64,000 bases of DNA from positions 372,001 through 436,000 of the forward strand of contig OY762933.1 in assembly GCA_963666765.1 (NCBI GenBank), written 5' to 3'. The position numbers and the translations under genes are program-made. Position 1 is the stretch's first letter. Every line of letters starts with the position of its first letter. Source of the stretch: Foliamicus sp963666765 (lineage in GTDB: Bacteria > Pseudomonadota > Gammaproteobacteria > Steroidobacterales > Foliamicaceae). This document shows, piece by piece, positions 53,905 to 62,574 of the stretch. The notes beneath the pieces are model-generated. The model was not told the DNA's origin, did not search any database, and saw nothing but the letters and a program-made list of their open reading frames with translations.

Positions 53905-54749
53905 AGCCGCAATTCGCCTCCGACTATAACGATCGGACAACGATCGCGGTCAAATCGGTGCTGGTCGAGATCGGTCAGGTCCTCGGGAGTTATGAGGGCA
54001 AGTTCGCCGTGATCGGTGGCGCCGTTCCCTGGCTGCTGCTGCGCGAAGCAGAGATGCCGCATGTCGGAACCATGGACGTGGATCTCAGCCTGGATCCGGA
54101 AGCGCTGAGCGGTAGCGAGTACGCTCAGCTTATCGAATTGCTCAGAAAGCAGGGCTACCAACAGCGCGAGAATCTGGCCCGATTTCAACTTGTGCGCACG
54201 GTGCCTGCTCAAGACGAAGGGCCCGGGATCGATGTCGTTGTTGATTTTCTGATGCCGCGAGACGCTACCATTGCAAGGAACGCGCGTCCGCTCGTTGCCA
54301 ACTTTGCGGTGCAGCGCGCCGATGGCGCCGAACTGGCCCTGCGGTTTCGTGAACTCGTTGCCATCGAGGGCGATATGCCGGATGGCGGGCGCAACCGTAT
54401 TCAAATCGCCGTAGCGTCTATTCCCGCACTATTGGCCATGAAGGGATATGCCATTGCGAAGCGGATTAAGCAGAAGGATGCGTACGACATCTATTACAGC
54501 GTCCGCAACTTTCCGGGCGGTGTCGTTGCCCTGGTTGAAGCAACGCGGCCACTCCTCGAAATCAAGACGGCGAAGAGGGGTTACCTCCACATTTCGGAGA
54601 AGTTTCGTCAACTGGACGATTTCGGACCGACGAGCGTGCGGCAGTTCGTTGACAGGTCCGACATGCTTGGAGAGCGTACCCCCGCTCAATGGCAGCAGGA
54701 CGCTTTTGGGCAGGTTGACGCCTGGCTCTCGGCGTTGGGCATGAGGTGA
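53892..54749 (+). CDS. AbiEii-type nucleotidyltransferase toxin
   Basis: A 285-residue protein with the nucleotidyltransferase core: AVIGGAVPWLLL (G42-G43) and MDVDLSLDP (D62-x-D64), then a third acid in DVVVDFLMPRDA and the K-x-KDAYDIYY helix typical of AbiEii/AbiGii toxins. These enzymes add nucleotides to tRNA ends or otherwise stop growth when freed. Partner of the upstream regulator. Confidence 0.83.
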   Translation: MARLEPQFASDYNDRTTIAVKSVLVEIGQVLGSYEGKFAVIGGAVPWLLLREAEMPHVGTMDVDLSLDPEALSGSEYAQLIELLRKQGYQQRENLARFQLVRTVPAQDEGPGIDVVVDFLMPRDATIARNARPLVANFAVQRADGAELALRFRELVAIEGDMPDGGRNRIQIAVASIPALLAMKGYAIAKRIKQKDAYDIYYSVRNFPGGVVALVEATRPLLEIKTAKRGYLHISEKFRQLDDFGPTSVRQFVDRSDMLGERTPAQWQQDAFGQVDAWLSALGMR

Positions 54750-54752
54750 ACC

Positions 54753-55652
54753 GTGTCTTCTGCCGCAAAAGACAGGATTCGCTCCATGGACATCACCATC
54801 ATCGATCGTGTATTCGACATGGAGGGTGGCTATGTGCTCAATTTTTCGAATCGGACCTTCGCAGATTTCTTTCACGAGGAACTCGGTGTTGACATTGATG
54901 ATCCCCGTTGGGCCGCTCAGGGTGGCAGCAAGGCCAAGCGCCTGCGTTACTACCTGCGTCAGGCAAAGGCGAAAACTGCGCTCGATACGCTCAATGCACT
55001 ATGGGAATACCGTGAGGCGAGTGGTGTCACCGTCGACTACCCGGAACTGGATGATTCGGTGCACACCGCTTACTTTCGGATCATTCAACGGCTCGGCGGC
55101 GAGGTACCGCCACCGGCGGCTCCCAGAGCTAAGACAAGAGTCCCGCGTGTTGATCCGACCGTGACCGCGGCGCTCGCTGCCCGTTTGCTCACGGTATCCA
55201 CTATGGATTCGCAAGCCCGGGGCTATGCCTTCGAGAAGTTCCTAAAGGAGGTGTTTGATGCCTATGGGATGGCACCACGCGCCTCTTTCCGTTTGAAGGG
55301 AGAGCAGATTGACGGTAGTTTCGTTCTCGGCGAACAGACCTATCTGCTTGAGGCGCGATGGAGAAACGAGCGGGTCAGCGTGGAGACATTGCGCGCCTTT
55401 AATGCAAAGGTAGAGAATAAAGCGCGTTGGTCCCGCGGCCTGATTATTAGCCAGACTGGGTTTACAGCCGATGGCCTCCACGCCTTTGGGCGCGGCAAGA
55501 GCCTTGTGTGTATGGACGGACTCGATCTGCACGAGATTCTGTCTGGGCCGATTGACCTGGCTGATGTCATCGGAGCGAAGGTCAGGTGCGCAGCCGAAAC
55601 GGGTGTGGCATTTGTGCCGGTGCGTGATCTCAATATTGCTGCTCCCGCGTGA
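54753..55652 (+). CDS. Mrr-like restriction endonuclease
   Basis: A 299-residue protein from GTG 54753; ATG 54786 (MDITIIDRVFDMEGGYV) behind AGGA may be the real start. The N-terminal 120 residues (YVLNFSNRTFADFF, SKAKRLRYYLRQ) are a helical domain common in defence proteins. From about 150, GYAFEKFLKEVF, QIDGSFVLG and YLLEARWRNERV give the Mrr-type D...E-x-K layout, but with Arg (R202) where the catalytic Lys usually stands. 3 bp after the AbiEii-like gene, so a third member of that operon. The Lys-to-Arg change could lower activity. Confidence 0.78.
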   Translation: MSSAAKDRIRSMDITIIDRVFDMEGGYVLNFSNRTFADFFHEELGVDIDDPRWAAQGGSKAKRLRYYLRQAKAKTALDTLNALWEYREASGVTVDYPELDDSVHTAYFRIIQRLGGEVPPPAAPRAKTRVPRVDPTVTAALAARLLTVSTMDSQARGYAFEKFLKEVFDAYGMAPRASFRLKGEQIDGSFVLGEQTYLLEARWRNERVSVETLRAFNAKVENKARWSRGLIISQTGFTADGLHAFGRGKSLVCMDGLDLHEILSGPIDLADVIGAKVRCAAETGVAFVPVRDLNIAAPA

Positions 55653-55799
55653 TAGGAATATTACGGCGAAATGGACGGGAGATGCGGAAGGCCGCTTGGA
55701 AGGGGTGTATGAAGAAGCGATAGGGAAGCAACCGCCACCGCTTTGGCTAATGTTTAGCCCCATCCGCGGCTATGGAGAAAATTCATCGGAGATACAAGA

Positions 55800-56594
55800 A
55801 TGAAAGAACTGTTGGGATTTCTCGCGGCATGCGTCTTGGCAGCGGCAATCGCGCGTGCCGATATCGTGGATCCCCGCTTGTACCTGCCGTCCCCCGGAGA
55901 CGAGGTGATCGACAGCGGCGTAATAAATGTGTCCCGCCTGGATCAGGCCATCAGTAGTGAGGAATTCACCGTAATCCGCCGTGCGGATGGAGGCCGGACG
56001 ATCGTCAGTGTCGTGACCGCCGCGGATAACAGCTTTGATATTCAGGCGCGCTGGGACTATGACGCCGACGAACAGGCCGTAAGCGCAACCGGTTGGGGAA
56101 AGCATGCCGATGAACCTGTGTTCGAGGTGACTTTGGCAAGAGACGCCGATGCAGCCAGCATGTCGGTCGAATATGAGTCCGGCGAACAGGTGACGTACAA
56201 GGGAGAGTGCCCACAAGGTTGCCTGATGGACATGATGCCCGGCGCCATACCGCAATTCACCATGTCGCGCCGCTATGACGCCGACAGGGGAGGTGTACAG
56301 GATTTTCGCTGGATGGCTTTTGTGCTGAACCAGGACATGAGGTCATTCGACGTCGTCGTCAGCTTTGCTCATGTGCGGGATTTCACGCTTGCCCGCGCCG
56401 ATGGATCGGAGATAACCGTTCGTCATTTCGTGTTTGACGAAAAAGGCTCGCTGGACGGCGTCGGCGAGGAATACGAAACGCACTCGAATCTCTGGGTGGA
56501 TGCAATGCACCACCCGATCAAGTTCAAGGTCGGCGAGACCTTTGGTCTGCGCGCGGGCTTTGAAGATATTGATGACCGGCTGGCGCCTCATTAA
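55800..56594 (+). CDS. Secreted hypothetical protein
   Basis: A 264-residue protein with a signal peptide (LLGFLAACVLAAAIARA, cleavage before DIVDP). The mature part is beta-rich with one Cys pair (GECPQGCLMD). I recognise no family. Start ATG 55800 follows GGAGAT. The gap 55653-55799 shows a frame (TGDAEGRLEGVYEEA) without a start, which I do not call. Composition is back to the host's, so it probably lies just outside the defence island. Confidence 0.65.
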   Translation: MKELLGFLAACVLAAAIARADIVDPRLYLPSPGDEVIDSGVINVSRLDQAISSEEFTVIRRADGGRTIVSVVTAADNSFDIQARWDYDADEQAVSATGWGKHADEPVFEVTLARDADAASMSVEYESGEQVTYKGECPQGCLMDMMPGAIPQFTMSRRYDADRGGVQDFRWMAFVLNQDMRSFDVVVSFAHVRDFTLARADGSEITVRHFVFDEKGSLDGVGEEYETHSNLWVDAMHHPIKFKVGETFGLRAGFEDIDDRLAPH

Positions 56595-56602
56595 GGACTC
56601 GC

Positions 56603-56625
56603 GGGAGCGAGCGCGTCCCGCCCGC
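56603..56625. repeat. REP-like GC-rich repeat, degenerate copy
   Basis: GGGAGCGAGCGCGTCCCGCC followed by CGC, close to the copies at 3502 and 22963 but with the stem weakened by two changes. Just after the stop of the secreted protein. Confidence 0.45.
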
Positions 56626-56723
56626 ACCGGCAAGCAGCCGCCACATGCTGGCGTGACGCGCATCATTCGTGTCCGGCCGCTGTAACCGCGTGGCCGGCAA
56701 CTCGCCCGTATACTGCCCGCTTC

Positions 56724-57311
56724 ATGGCAAGCAATAAATTCCAACCGAACGGGAACGGGCAGCTTGGCGGATTTTTCCGCAGCCTGTTCAGCGATCCGCG
56801 CGCCGTGGGCGCCGTTGTGCCGAGTGGTCCATCGCTGGGCCGGCTCATGGCTCGCGGCTGCGAGGGGGGCGCGCGCGTTGTCGAGGTGGGCGCGGGAACG
56901 GGCGCGCTGACCACGGCGATCCTCAATAGGGGCGTATCCGAAAGGGACCTCTGCCTTTTGGAGAGTGACGAGAGGTTCGTCGCAACCCTCCGGGAGCGCT
57001 TCCCCGGCGCGCGCATCGTGCAGGGTGACGCTACATCGCTCGGCGAGCATCTGGAGGATCTGATGGGCCAGGTCGATTTCATCATCAGCGGCTTGCCGCT
57101 GCTGCTGTTTTCGGATGCCAGAAAGCGCCGGCTGCTGGCTTCGGCCTTCAGGCTGCTCGGCGAGGGTGGGGCCTTTCATCAGTTCACCTATGGTGGCGTC
57201 TGTCCCGTCACCACGCGCATGCTCGACGGCCTCGGACTCAGGGCATCACGTCTCGGAGTCGCCGCCTTGAATGTACCCCCGGCATTCGTATATCGAATCC
57301 AGCGCACATAG
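56724..57311 (+). CDS. PmtA-like phospholipid N-methyltransferase
   Basis: A 195-residue AdoMet-dependent methyltransferase with motif I RVVEVGAGTGALTTAIL, the preceding DPRAVGAVVPSGPSLGRLM typical of bacterial phosphatidylethanolamine/rRNA-dimethylase-like enzymes, and IISGLPLLLFSDARK as the substrate-side motif. Probably methylates membrane phosphatidylethanolamine toward phosphatidylcholine; the family also includes uncharacterised members. Convergent with the dipeptidase (15-bp gap). Confidence 0.78.
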   Translation: MASNKFQPNGNGQLGGFFRSLFSDPRAVGAVVPSGPSLGRLMARGCEGGARVVEVGAGTGALTTAILNRGVSERDLCLLESDERFVATLRERFPGARIVQGDATSLGEHLEDLMGQVDFIISGLPLLLFSDARKRRLLASAFRLLGEGGAFHQFTYGGVCPVTTRMLDGLGLRASRLGVAALNVPPAFVYRIQRT

Positions 57312-57326
57312 CCCTCGGCCGGCGCC

Positions 57327-58526
57327 TCATTCAGGGTTGGCGCGGGCCAGTGCGGTTACCTCGTCGAACACGCGCAGGAAGTTGCCGCCCCAGATGCTGG
57401 CGATTTCCTGTTCGGAGTAGCCGCGGCGGACCAGTTCCGCCGTGACGTTGGGCACGTCGCCCTCGTCCCTCCAGCCGGCGATGCCGCCGCCGTGGTTGAA
57501 ATCCGTGGCCAGCCCCACGTGATCGATCCCCAATAGCCCGACCACGTAGTCCACCTGGTCCACCAGGTCGGAGACGGACGCGCCGGGCAGGCGCTCGTTG
57601 ATCTCGCGGGTTTCCCTGAAGTAGGCCTCCCGCTGTTCGACCGTCTCGCGGCGGTTGCGGCTCAGCAGATCCAGAATGGCATTCGAACGTTCGGGGCTGG
57701 GTTCCTTGAGGTAGCCGTCGAAGGCCACGATGTGCACGACGCCGCCGGACGAGCCGACCGCCTCAAGGGCCCGGTCGCTCAGGTTGCGCGGATGATCCAC
57801 CAGCGCCTTCACCCCGACGTGCGAAGCCACGACCGGCGCGCGGCTCAGGGCGACGGTCTGCAGCAGGGCGTCCTCGGTGATCTGCGAGACGTCGATGATT
57901 GCGCCCAGGTCGTTCAGCCTGGCTACCAGTTTCCGACCCGCGTCCGACAGGCCCCCGTGAAGCGCCGGCCCGTCGCTCAGGGCAGGGCTGGGGCGCGCTG
58001 AATCGGCGAACTGGTTATGCCCGAGGTGGGTGAATCCGACCATGCGCACGCCGGCGGCGAAAAACTCATCGACGTATTCGCCCGCGGCGCCCAGGCTGTA
58101 GGCGTTCAGCATGGACATGAGAGCGCTGCGCCGCCCTTCGGCCGCATGATTGCGCAGATCGTCCGCCGTCAACGCCAGGCTGATGCGTTCCGGGTACATA
58201 TCAAGGGTCATGCGCCGGATGGCGGCGGCCTTGGTGCGGGCCTGTTCAAGCGCCTGGGCGTAGCCGGTCTCGTCCAGGGGGCCCTGCGACGCAAATACGG
58301 CAAAGGCGGCGGCGTCAAGCCCGCCCCGCTCCATCTTGGGCAGGTCCACCGGTTCGAAGCCGTCCATGCCCGGATCCGATTCCTCGGTCGCAAAGGACAG
58401 CGAAATGTCCACGTGGGCGTCGAGGGTGAACACGCGATCATGGAGCGCGCGAATATCCGGCGACACCTGCCCGTCTGCGGCGGCGGCCCAGGCCAGGGCC
58501 GTTGCCACGACCAGTGTCCGGCGCAT
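57327..58526 (-). CDS. M19 membrane-type dipeptidase
   Basis: A 399-residue zinc dipeptidase started at ATG 58526 (MRRTLVVATALAWAAAADG signal peptide); the longer frame upstream is not coding. Metal-site pieces are TLDAHVD, GFTHLGHNQFADS, DVSQITEDALL, VVASHVGVKAL and GLATDFNHGGG. Renal-dipeptidase relatives cleave dipeptides, including those with D-residues. Its start overlaps the stop of the hydrolase gene by 1 bp, so it is in the same minus-strand operon. Confidence 0.88.
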   Translation of the reverse strand: MRRTLVVATALAWAAAADGQVSPDIRALHDRVFTLDAHVDISLSFATEESDPGMDGFEPVDLPKMERGGLDAAAFAVFASQGPLDETGYAQALEQARTKAAAIRRMTLDMYPERISLALTADDLRNHAAEGRRSALMSMLNAYSLGAAGEYVDEFFAAGVRMVGFTHLGHNQFADSARPSPALSDGPALHGGLSDAGRKLVARLNDLGAIIDVSQITEDALLQTVALSRAPVVASHVGVKALVDHPRNLSDRALEAVGSSGGVVHIVAFDGYLKEPSPERSNAILDLLSRNRRETVEQREAYFRETREINERLPGASVSDLVDQVDYVVGLLGIDHVGLATDFNHGGGIAGWRDEGDVPNVTAELVRRGYSEQEIASIWGGNFLRVFDEVTALARANPE

Positions 58527-59359
58527 CAGGTCAGTTGCGCGAAGATATCGGCGACCAGCTCCGGGTGGGTCAGCATGCCCCCGCGCGGGGTGTCCAGTTC
58601 GATGAATTGCCATCCGGGCCCCCGCGCCGGGCCGACCATGAAATCGCTGGTCATGGAGTATTCCTGGCCCACGCAGTGGATGTAGGTGCGCGGCAGGCCT
58701 TCCCAGCCGCCGTTCTCAAGCTCCAGTTCGTCCGACCAGGCGCGCATGGGGTGCAGCGTGATCTTTTCCTTCAGAAGCGCCTGAAGCTCGGGCTCGGAAT
58801 CCGGCACCACCATCTTGAGCGGGTACGAGTCGAAATAGTCCATCTGGTAGCCATCGACGAATTTCTCCATGCGCTTGATGAAGTACTCGGAGAGCTCGCC
58901 CTCGGGCGTACGGCTTACGCCGCTCATGCGGCCTTCTGTCGGAACCAGCGCATCGAAGAAGACGATGCGGCGTATCCGCTCGCGCCTTTGGTCCGCCACG
59001 CCGGTGATGACCATGCCGGCGAAGGAATGCCCCACGAGGATGACGTCTTCGAGGTTCTCGAAGTCGATGATGTTGACGATGTCCTGAATGTGGGTGTCGA
59101 GGCCCACGTCCGGGCTGGTCATGTGGATGCGGTCGCCGCAGCCGGTCAGTGAAGGCGCATAAACGTCGTGTCCGGCGCGCTCGAGGATGCGGCGAACAAA
59201 CCGCCAGCTCCAGCCGCCCAGCCAGGTACCGTGCACGAGGATGAAGGTCTTCGATTCCTCCCCGGCCTTGGCCCCGGACCCTGCGGCCGTAGCTACAAGC
59301 GCGGCGCCTGCCCCCGCGAGCGTTTGCCGGCGGGTCAGTTTCGCGTTCTTGTCGCGCAC
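58526..59359 (-). CDS. Tat-exported alpha/beta hydrolase
   Basis: A 277-residue protein with GTG start at 59359 and a twin-arginine signal (LTRRQTLAGAGAALVATAA). The hydrolase fold is shown by TFILVHGTWLGGWSWRF (oxyanion loop), nucleophile elbow VGHSFAGM and late His in GGMLTHPEL. Related to esterases/salicylate-esterase-like enzymes (the substrate is not readable). Second gene from the left in the run 57327-60927. Confidence 0.85.
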   Translation of the reverse strand: MRDKNAKLTRRQTLAGAGAALVATAAGSGAKAGEESKTFILVHGTWLGGWSWRFVRRILERAGHDVYAPSLTGCGDRIHMTSPDVGLDTHIQDIVNIIDFENLEDVILVGHSFAGMVITGVADQRRERIRRIVFFDALVPTEGRMSGVSRTPEGELSEYFIKRMEKFVDGYQMDYFDSYPLKMVVPDSEPELQALLKEKITLHPMRAWSDELELENGGWEGLPRTYIHCVGQEYSMTSDFMVGPARGPGWQFIELDTPRGGMLTHPELVADIFAQLT

Positions 59360-59363
59360 GCCG

Positions 59364-60569
59364 CTATGCGGGCTTGGTGGCGTTCATCACGCCGAAGCGC
59401 GGCAGTGCGACCGGACCCTCCTCGTTGAGATCGAACCCGGCGGCGCGGACGAGGTCCTGCAGCCCGTTGCTGCGGTACTTGATCGTCCACACCTCGTTGT
59501 TCCAGCGATGGTCCCACCAGCGGCGGTACTGGCCGTATGCCGTGCGCGGACGCGGGTTCTTCAGGTTGAAGTCAATGGGGTAGAAAATTCCCCCGGGACG
59601 CGTTATGCGGTAGGCCTCGTTGACGATGTCCTTCGTGCCCTGCGGCGAGACTTCATGCAACATGATGTAGCTGGTCACCAGGTCGAAGTAGTTGTCGGGG
59701 AAGCGGGTGTCTTCGGCCAGGCGCTGGGCGAAGTTGACGTCCAGCCCCCGTTCCACGGCCCGCAGATGGCCGTAACGCACCATCGGCCCGCCCACGTCGA
59801 TGCCCCACACTTCCGCATCGGGGAAACGCTCTTTCAGCGCCATGGCCAGCTGGCCGATGCCGGTGCCGATGTCCAGGATGCGCTTGACCTTGCCGTCCGC
59901 CGGTATCGGCAGCCCGAAGGCCGCCGTCATGTGCAAGGCGTCCTGGTCGTTGCGGCCGGTATAGAAGCCGTTGGTGCCGTAGTCGTACATGTGCCCCGCG
60001 AAGTCGTTGCCCACGTAGCCGCCCGGCTGAATGTGGATCTCGTGGCGGGTGTAGTCGGGCATCTCGAGGTCCGGGTTCAGTTCCAGCGTTCCCGGCCCGC
60101 GGTTGTCCACCGCTTCCATCTCGCTCAGGTAGGTGTCGGCGTTGTTCTCGCACTCGGTCCTTATGTTGTTCCACGACAACTGCTGCACCGACATCCATGT
60201 GCGGGTCCTGGCGCTGACTACAGGATCGTCCTGCAATAGCGCGATCGCGTCCTGCATCGATACCTCCGTGTCCGGCGCAATGCCCTTGCTGGCCAGAATG
60301 CCGTCCGCGCGCTTGCCGGCGGCATTGCTCAATGTCTGGTTGGCAAAGGTGCGCATCGACATCAGGAAGTCCATCCTGCTTTCCAGGTCGATTTCGGGAA
60401 GGCGCTCCATGCGCCCGTTGCGGCCGCGTGGCGCCAGCGTGCCCGGTACGTTCCCGGGCGTCTTGGGCGGAGGCGGCAGGTCGGCGCGGGCGGAGCGGCT
60501 CGCGAACGGCGCCGCCGCCAGCGATGCCATTCCGGCGAACAAACCCATTACGGATCGTCTGTTGATCAT
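59364..60569 (-). CDS. Tat-exported SAM-dependent methyltransferase
   Basis: A 401-residue protein. Twin-arginine signal INRRSVMGLFAGMASLAAAP, then a linker, PDYTRHEIHIQPGGYVGNDF, and a methyltransferase domain with motif I ILDIGTGIGQLAMALKERFPD and WGIDVGGPMVRYGH. Export of an AdoMet-dependent enzyme is unusual because AdoMet is cytoplasmic. Strongly paralogous to the protein encoded at 61407, which has no signal. 13 bp from the small protein gene on its 5' side. Confidence 0.85.
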   Translation of the reverse strand: MINRRSVMGLFAGMASLAAAPFASRSARADLPPPPKTPGNVPGTLAPRGRNGRMERLPEIDLESRMDFLMSMRTFANQTLSNAAGKRADGILASKGIAPDTEVSMQDAIALLQDDPVVSARTRTWMSVQQLSWNNIRTECENNADTYLSEMEAVDNRGPGTLELNPDLEMPDYTRHEIHIQPGGYVGNDFAGHMYDYGTNGFYTGRNDQDALHMTAAFGLPIPADGKVKRILDIGTGIGQLAMALKERFPDAEVWGIDVGGPMVRYGHLRAVERGLDVNFAQRLAEDTRFPDNYFDLVTSYIMLHEVSPQGTKDIVNEAYRITRPGGIFYPIDFNLKNPRPRTAYGQYRRWWDHRWNNEVWTIKYRSNGLQDLVRAAGFDLNEEGPVALPRFGVMNATKPA

Positions 60570-60582
60570 CTCTTGCTACCTC

Positions 60583-60927
60583 CTAAAACTGGCGTTCTTC
60601 GCCGAACGGACGTGCGCCCGACGTGTCGCGCGACAGAACGCTGTAGACCCGCTCGACCATCGCCACGCGTTCCGCTTCCCACGCCTCTTTCTCGGCGTCG
60701 GTCGGCACGTAGGCCTCGATCATGGCGGTGGTGGCCTTGCCTTCGGTTTCCAGCAGGCGCTCGACCACCTTCATGCGCTGGCGGTCGGCCCAGATCTCCG
60801 CTCCCAGCGCGATCACCACCGACATCAGGTTGTCGATGTGCGGGTTTCCCAGGAATACGGCGGCATCCGTGTCCGCCGGAATGAATGGCGCTGCTCTGGT
60901 GCGCCCCTTGTCGACTTTGTCGCTCAT
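60583..60927 (-). CDS. Small helical partner protein of the methyltransferase (copy A)
   Basis: A 114-residue soluble, mostly helical protein (NLMSVVIALGAEIWADRQRM, VVERLLETEGKATTAMIEAY). No motif of known function. It is homologous to the 92-residue product at 61118 and, like it, directly precedes a methyltransferase of one family. The neighbouring pairs face away from each other. Confidence 0.7.
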   Translation of the reverse strand: MSDKVDKGRTRAAPFIPADTDAAVFLGNPHIDNLMSVVIALGAEIWADRQRMKVVERLLETEGKATTAMIEAYVPTDAEKEAWEAERVAMVERVYSVLSRDTSGARPFGEERQF

Positions 60928-61117
60928 GGTGTTTCTCCCTATCCTGGCCGATCACGCGGAACCGCGGATTTACAGAACTGCGGCTCGCGAAGAACCGGCA
61001 TTGGCGCCGAAGCGTGAATCGCCATTTGAAGATTACCATTCTTTTTTAAGGCAATGGCGCGGGCAACGGTAAAATACTTGCTGCACGAACCACCGTCGGC
61101 AGTCACGCGAGGCGCAC

Positions 61118-61396
61118 ATGAACGATCCGCAATACTTTGACCATCCGGTGCTGGACCACCTGGTGGAAACGGTGATGCGGCTCGGCAGCGAATTGTGGAC
61201 CACGAGACGCCGTCTCGAGCTGCTGGAGAAGGCGCTGGCCGATGCCGGAACCTTGCCCGAAGACGCCGTGGAGCTTTACCTGCCATCCGCGGAGGAACTC
61301 AAGGAAGAGGCTGCGCGGCGTGACGAGTTTGTCCGGCGTGTGTACGCCGGATTCGCCCGGGGCGGGGAAGTGCAGGAGGCCCCGCCGGAACCGTAG
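61118..61396 (+). CDS. Small helical partner protein of the methyltransferase (copy B)
   Basis: A 92-residue helical protein (LVETVMRLGSELWTTRRRL, LEKALADAGTLPEDAVELYL), paralogue of 60583-60927: both share LG-E-W-RR-LE-LE and the VRRVYAGFAR-type end. Separated from the divergent copy by 190 bp with TAAAAT at 61070 as a possible -10. 10 bp before the methyltransferase at 61407. Confidence 0.72.
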   Translation: MNDPQYFDHPVLDHLVETVMRLGSELWTTRRRLELLEKALADAGTLPEDAVELYLPSAEELKEEAARRDEFVRRVYAGFARGGEVQEAPPEP

Positions 61397-61406
61397 GGAG
61401 AAAGAA

Positions 61407-62456
61407 ATGGATCGAGGACAACTCGGAGGGCAGAATCGCCTTCCTTCTCTGGATGCCGAGCAGCGTCTCGGCTTCGCCCTGAGCTTGCGCTCAATGATCA
61501 CCGCCGGCGGAGTCAGCGCGAAGTCGCGCGCGGCCGGTGCGGAAGCCTTGCAGGCAGCCGGAATCCAGGTGGATGACGTGGATGGCATCTGCCGTGTCAT
61601 GGACCGCATCCCTGATACGCAGATTCGCAACAGGATGCTGCGCAGCCTTCAGGAAATGACCTGGGACTCCGCCTTCAGCGCTATCGACGCGGACCGCGAA
61701 CGGATGGAGCGGGAGTTGCTGGCCGATTCGGACGAGTCCTTGCTGGCGCTCGATCCCGGCCTCGAAATGCCGGACTACATCAAGTTCGACTTTCACCTGC
61801 AGCCGGGCGGCTATGTTGGCGACTCGCTGGCCGGCGAGATTTATCACCACGGGACCAATGCGTTCTACATGGGCTTCAACGCGGGCGACATGATCCACAA
61901 CGGCCTGGTGGACTGCGGGCAGGAACCCCTGAACGGCGGCGTTTCGCGCGCGCTCGACCTGGCCACCGGCATCGGCCAGTGCGCCACGGCGCTCAGGCAG
62001 CGCTATCCGGATGCCGAGGTCTGGGGCCTGGATCCGTCCGAGCCGCTGCTGCGCTACGCACACAAGCGGGCGAAGGGCATGGAACTGCCGGTGCGTTTCA
62101 AGCAGGCGAGGGGCGAGGCCACCGGTTTCGCCGACGGCTATTTCGACCTCGTCAACAGCTACATCCTGTTTCACGAGATTCCGTTCAGCGCCACCGAGAA
62201 AGTGGTGCATGAGATGTACCGGATCCTGCGTCCCGGCGGCGTGTTCAACATCTACGATTTCCCGGTCGGCGATCCGATGACGCCGGAATCGCGCTACATG
62301 TTCGAACTGGATCACCGCGACAACGGCGAGCCCTGGTCGATCGACCTGATGGAGAGCGACTTCGACGGCCTGCTGAAGTCCGTGGGCTTCGAGATCACGC
62401 CCGGCCCGCGGCAGTTCCTGGTGGTGAAGACCTGGCACTGCCACAAGCCGCAGTGA
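61407..62456 (+). CDS. SAM-dependent methyltransferase, paralogue without Tat signal
   Basis: A 349-residue methyltransferase started at ATG 61407 behind AGGGAGAAAG. It shares with the 59364 gene the phrases LEMPDYIKFDFHLQPGGYVG, GTNAFYMGF, motif I LDLATGIGQCATALRQRYPDAEVWGLD and the YILFHEIP region, but has no export signal. Suggests a cytoplasmic and an exported version of one enzyme. Substrate unknown. Confidence 0.85.
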   Translation: MDRGQLGGQNRLPSLDAEQRLGFALSLRSMITAGGVSAKSRAAGAEALQAAGIQVDDVDGICRVMDRIPDTQIRNRMLRSLQEMTWDSAFSAIDADRERMERELLADSDESLLALDPGLEMPDYIKFDFHLQPGGYVGDSLAGEIYHHGTNAFYMGFNAGDMIHNGLVDCGQEPLNGGVSRALDLATGIGQCATALRQRYPDAEVWGLDPSEPLLRYAHKRAKGMELPVRFKQARGEATGFADGYFDLVNSYILFHEIPFSATEKVVHEMYRILRPGGVFNIYDFPVGDPMTPESRYMFELDHRDNGEPWSIDLMESDFDGLLKSVGFEITPGPRQFLVVKTWHCHKPQ

Positions 62457-62574
62457 CGCGCGCGTGCTGCGCGCCCTGACCATTTCCGGCGCCAGTGTGA
62501 ACAAGCTGGCGAGCATTGTTGGCATAGTCGCCGGCATGCTAAATTTCCGCGTCAGGCGTATAAGGGGTTCCTTG

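Noticed and set aside
55660..55797. Short plus-strand frame (TGDAEGRLEGVYEEA) between the Mrr-like and secreted-protein genes
   Set aside because: No start codon or homology that I can name; could be a relic, but not supportable.
31688..55799. Complete integrative element with attL/attR and integrase
   Set aside because: I found no integrase or recombinase gene and no second copy of the tRNA 3' end (TTCGATTCCTGCACGACCCA) by reading to the right end; the region is called an island from content only.
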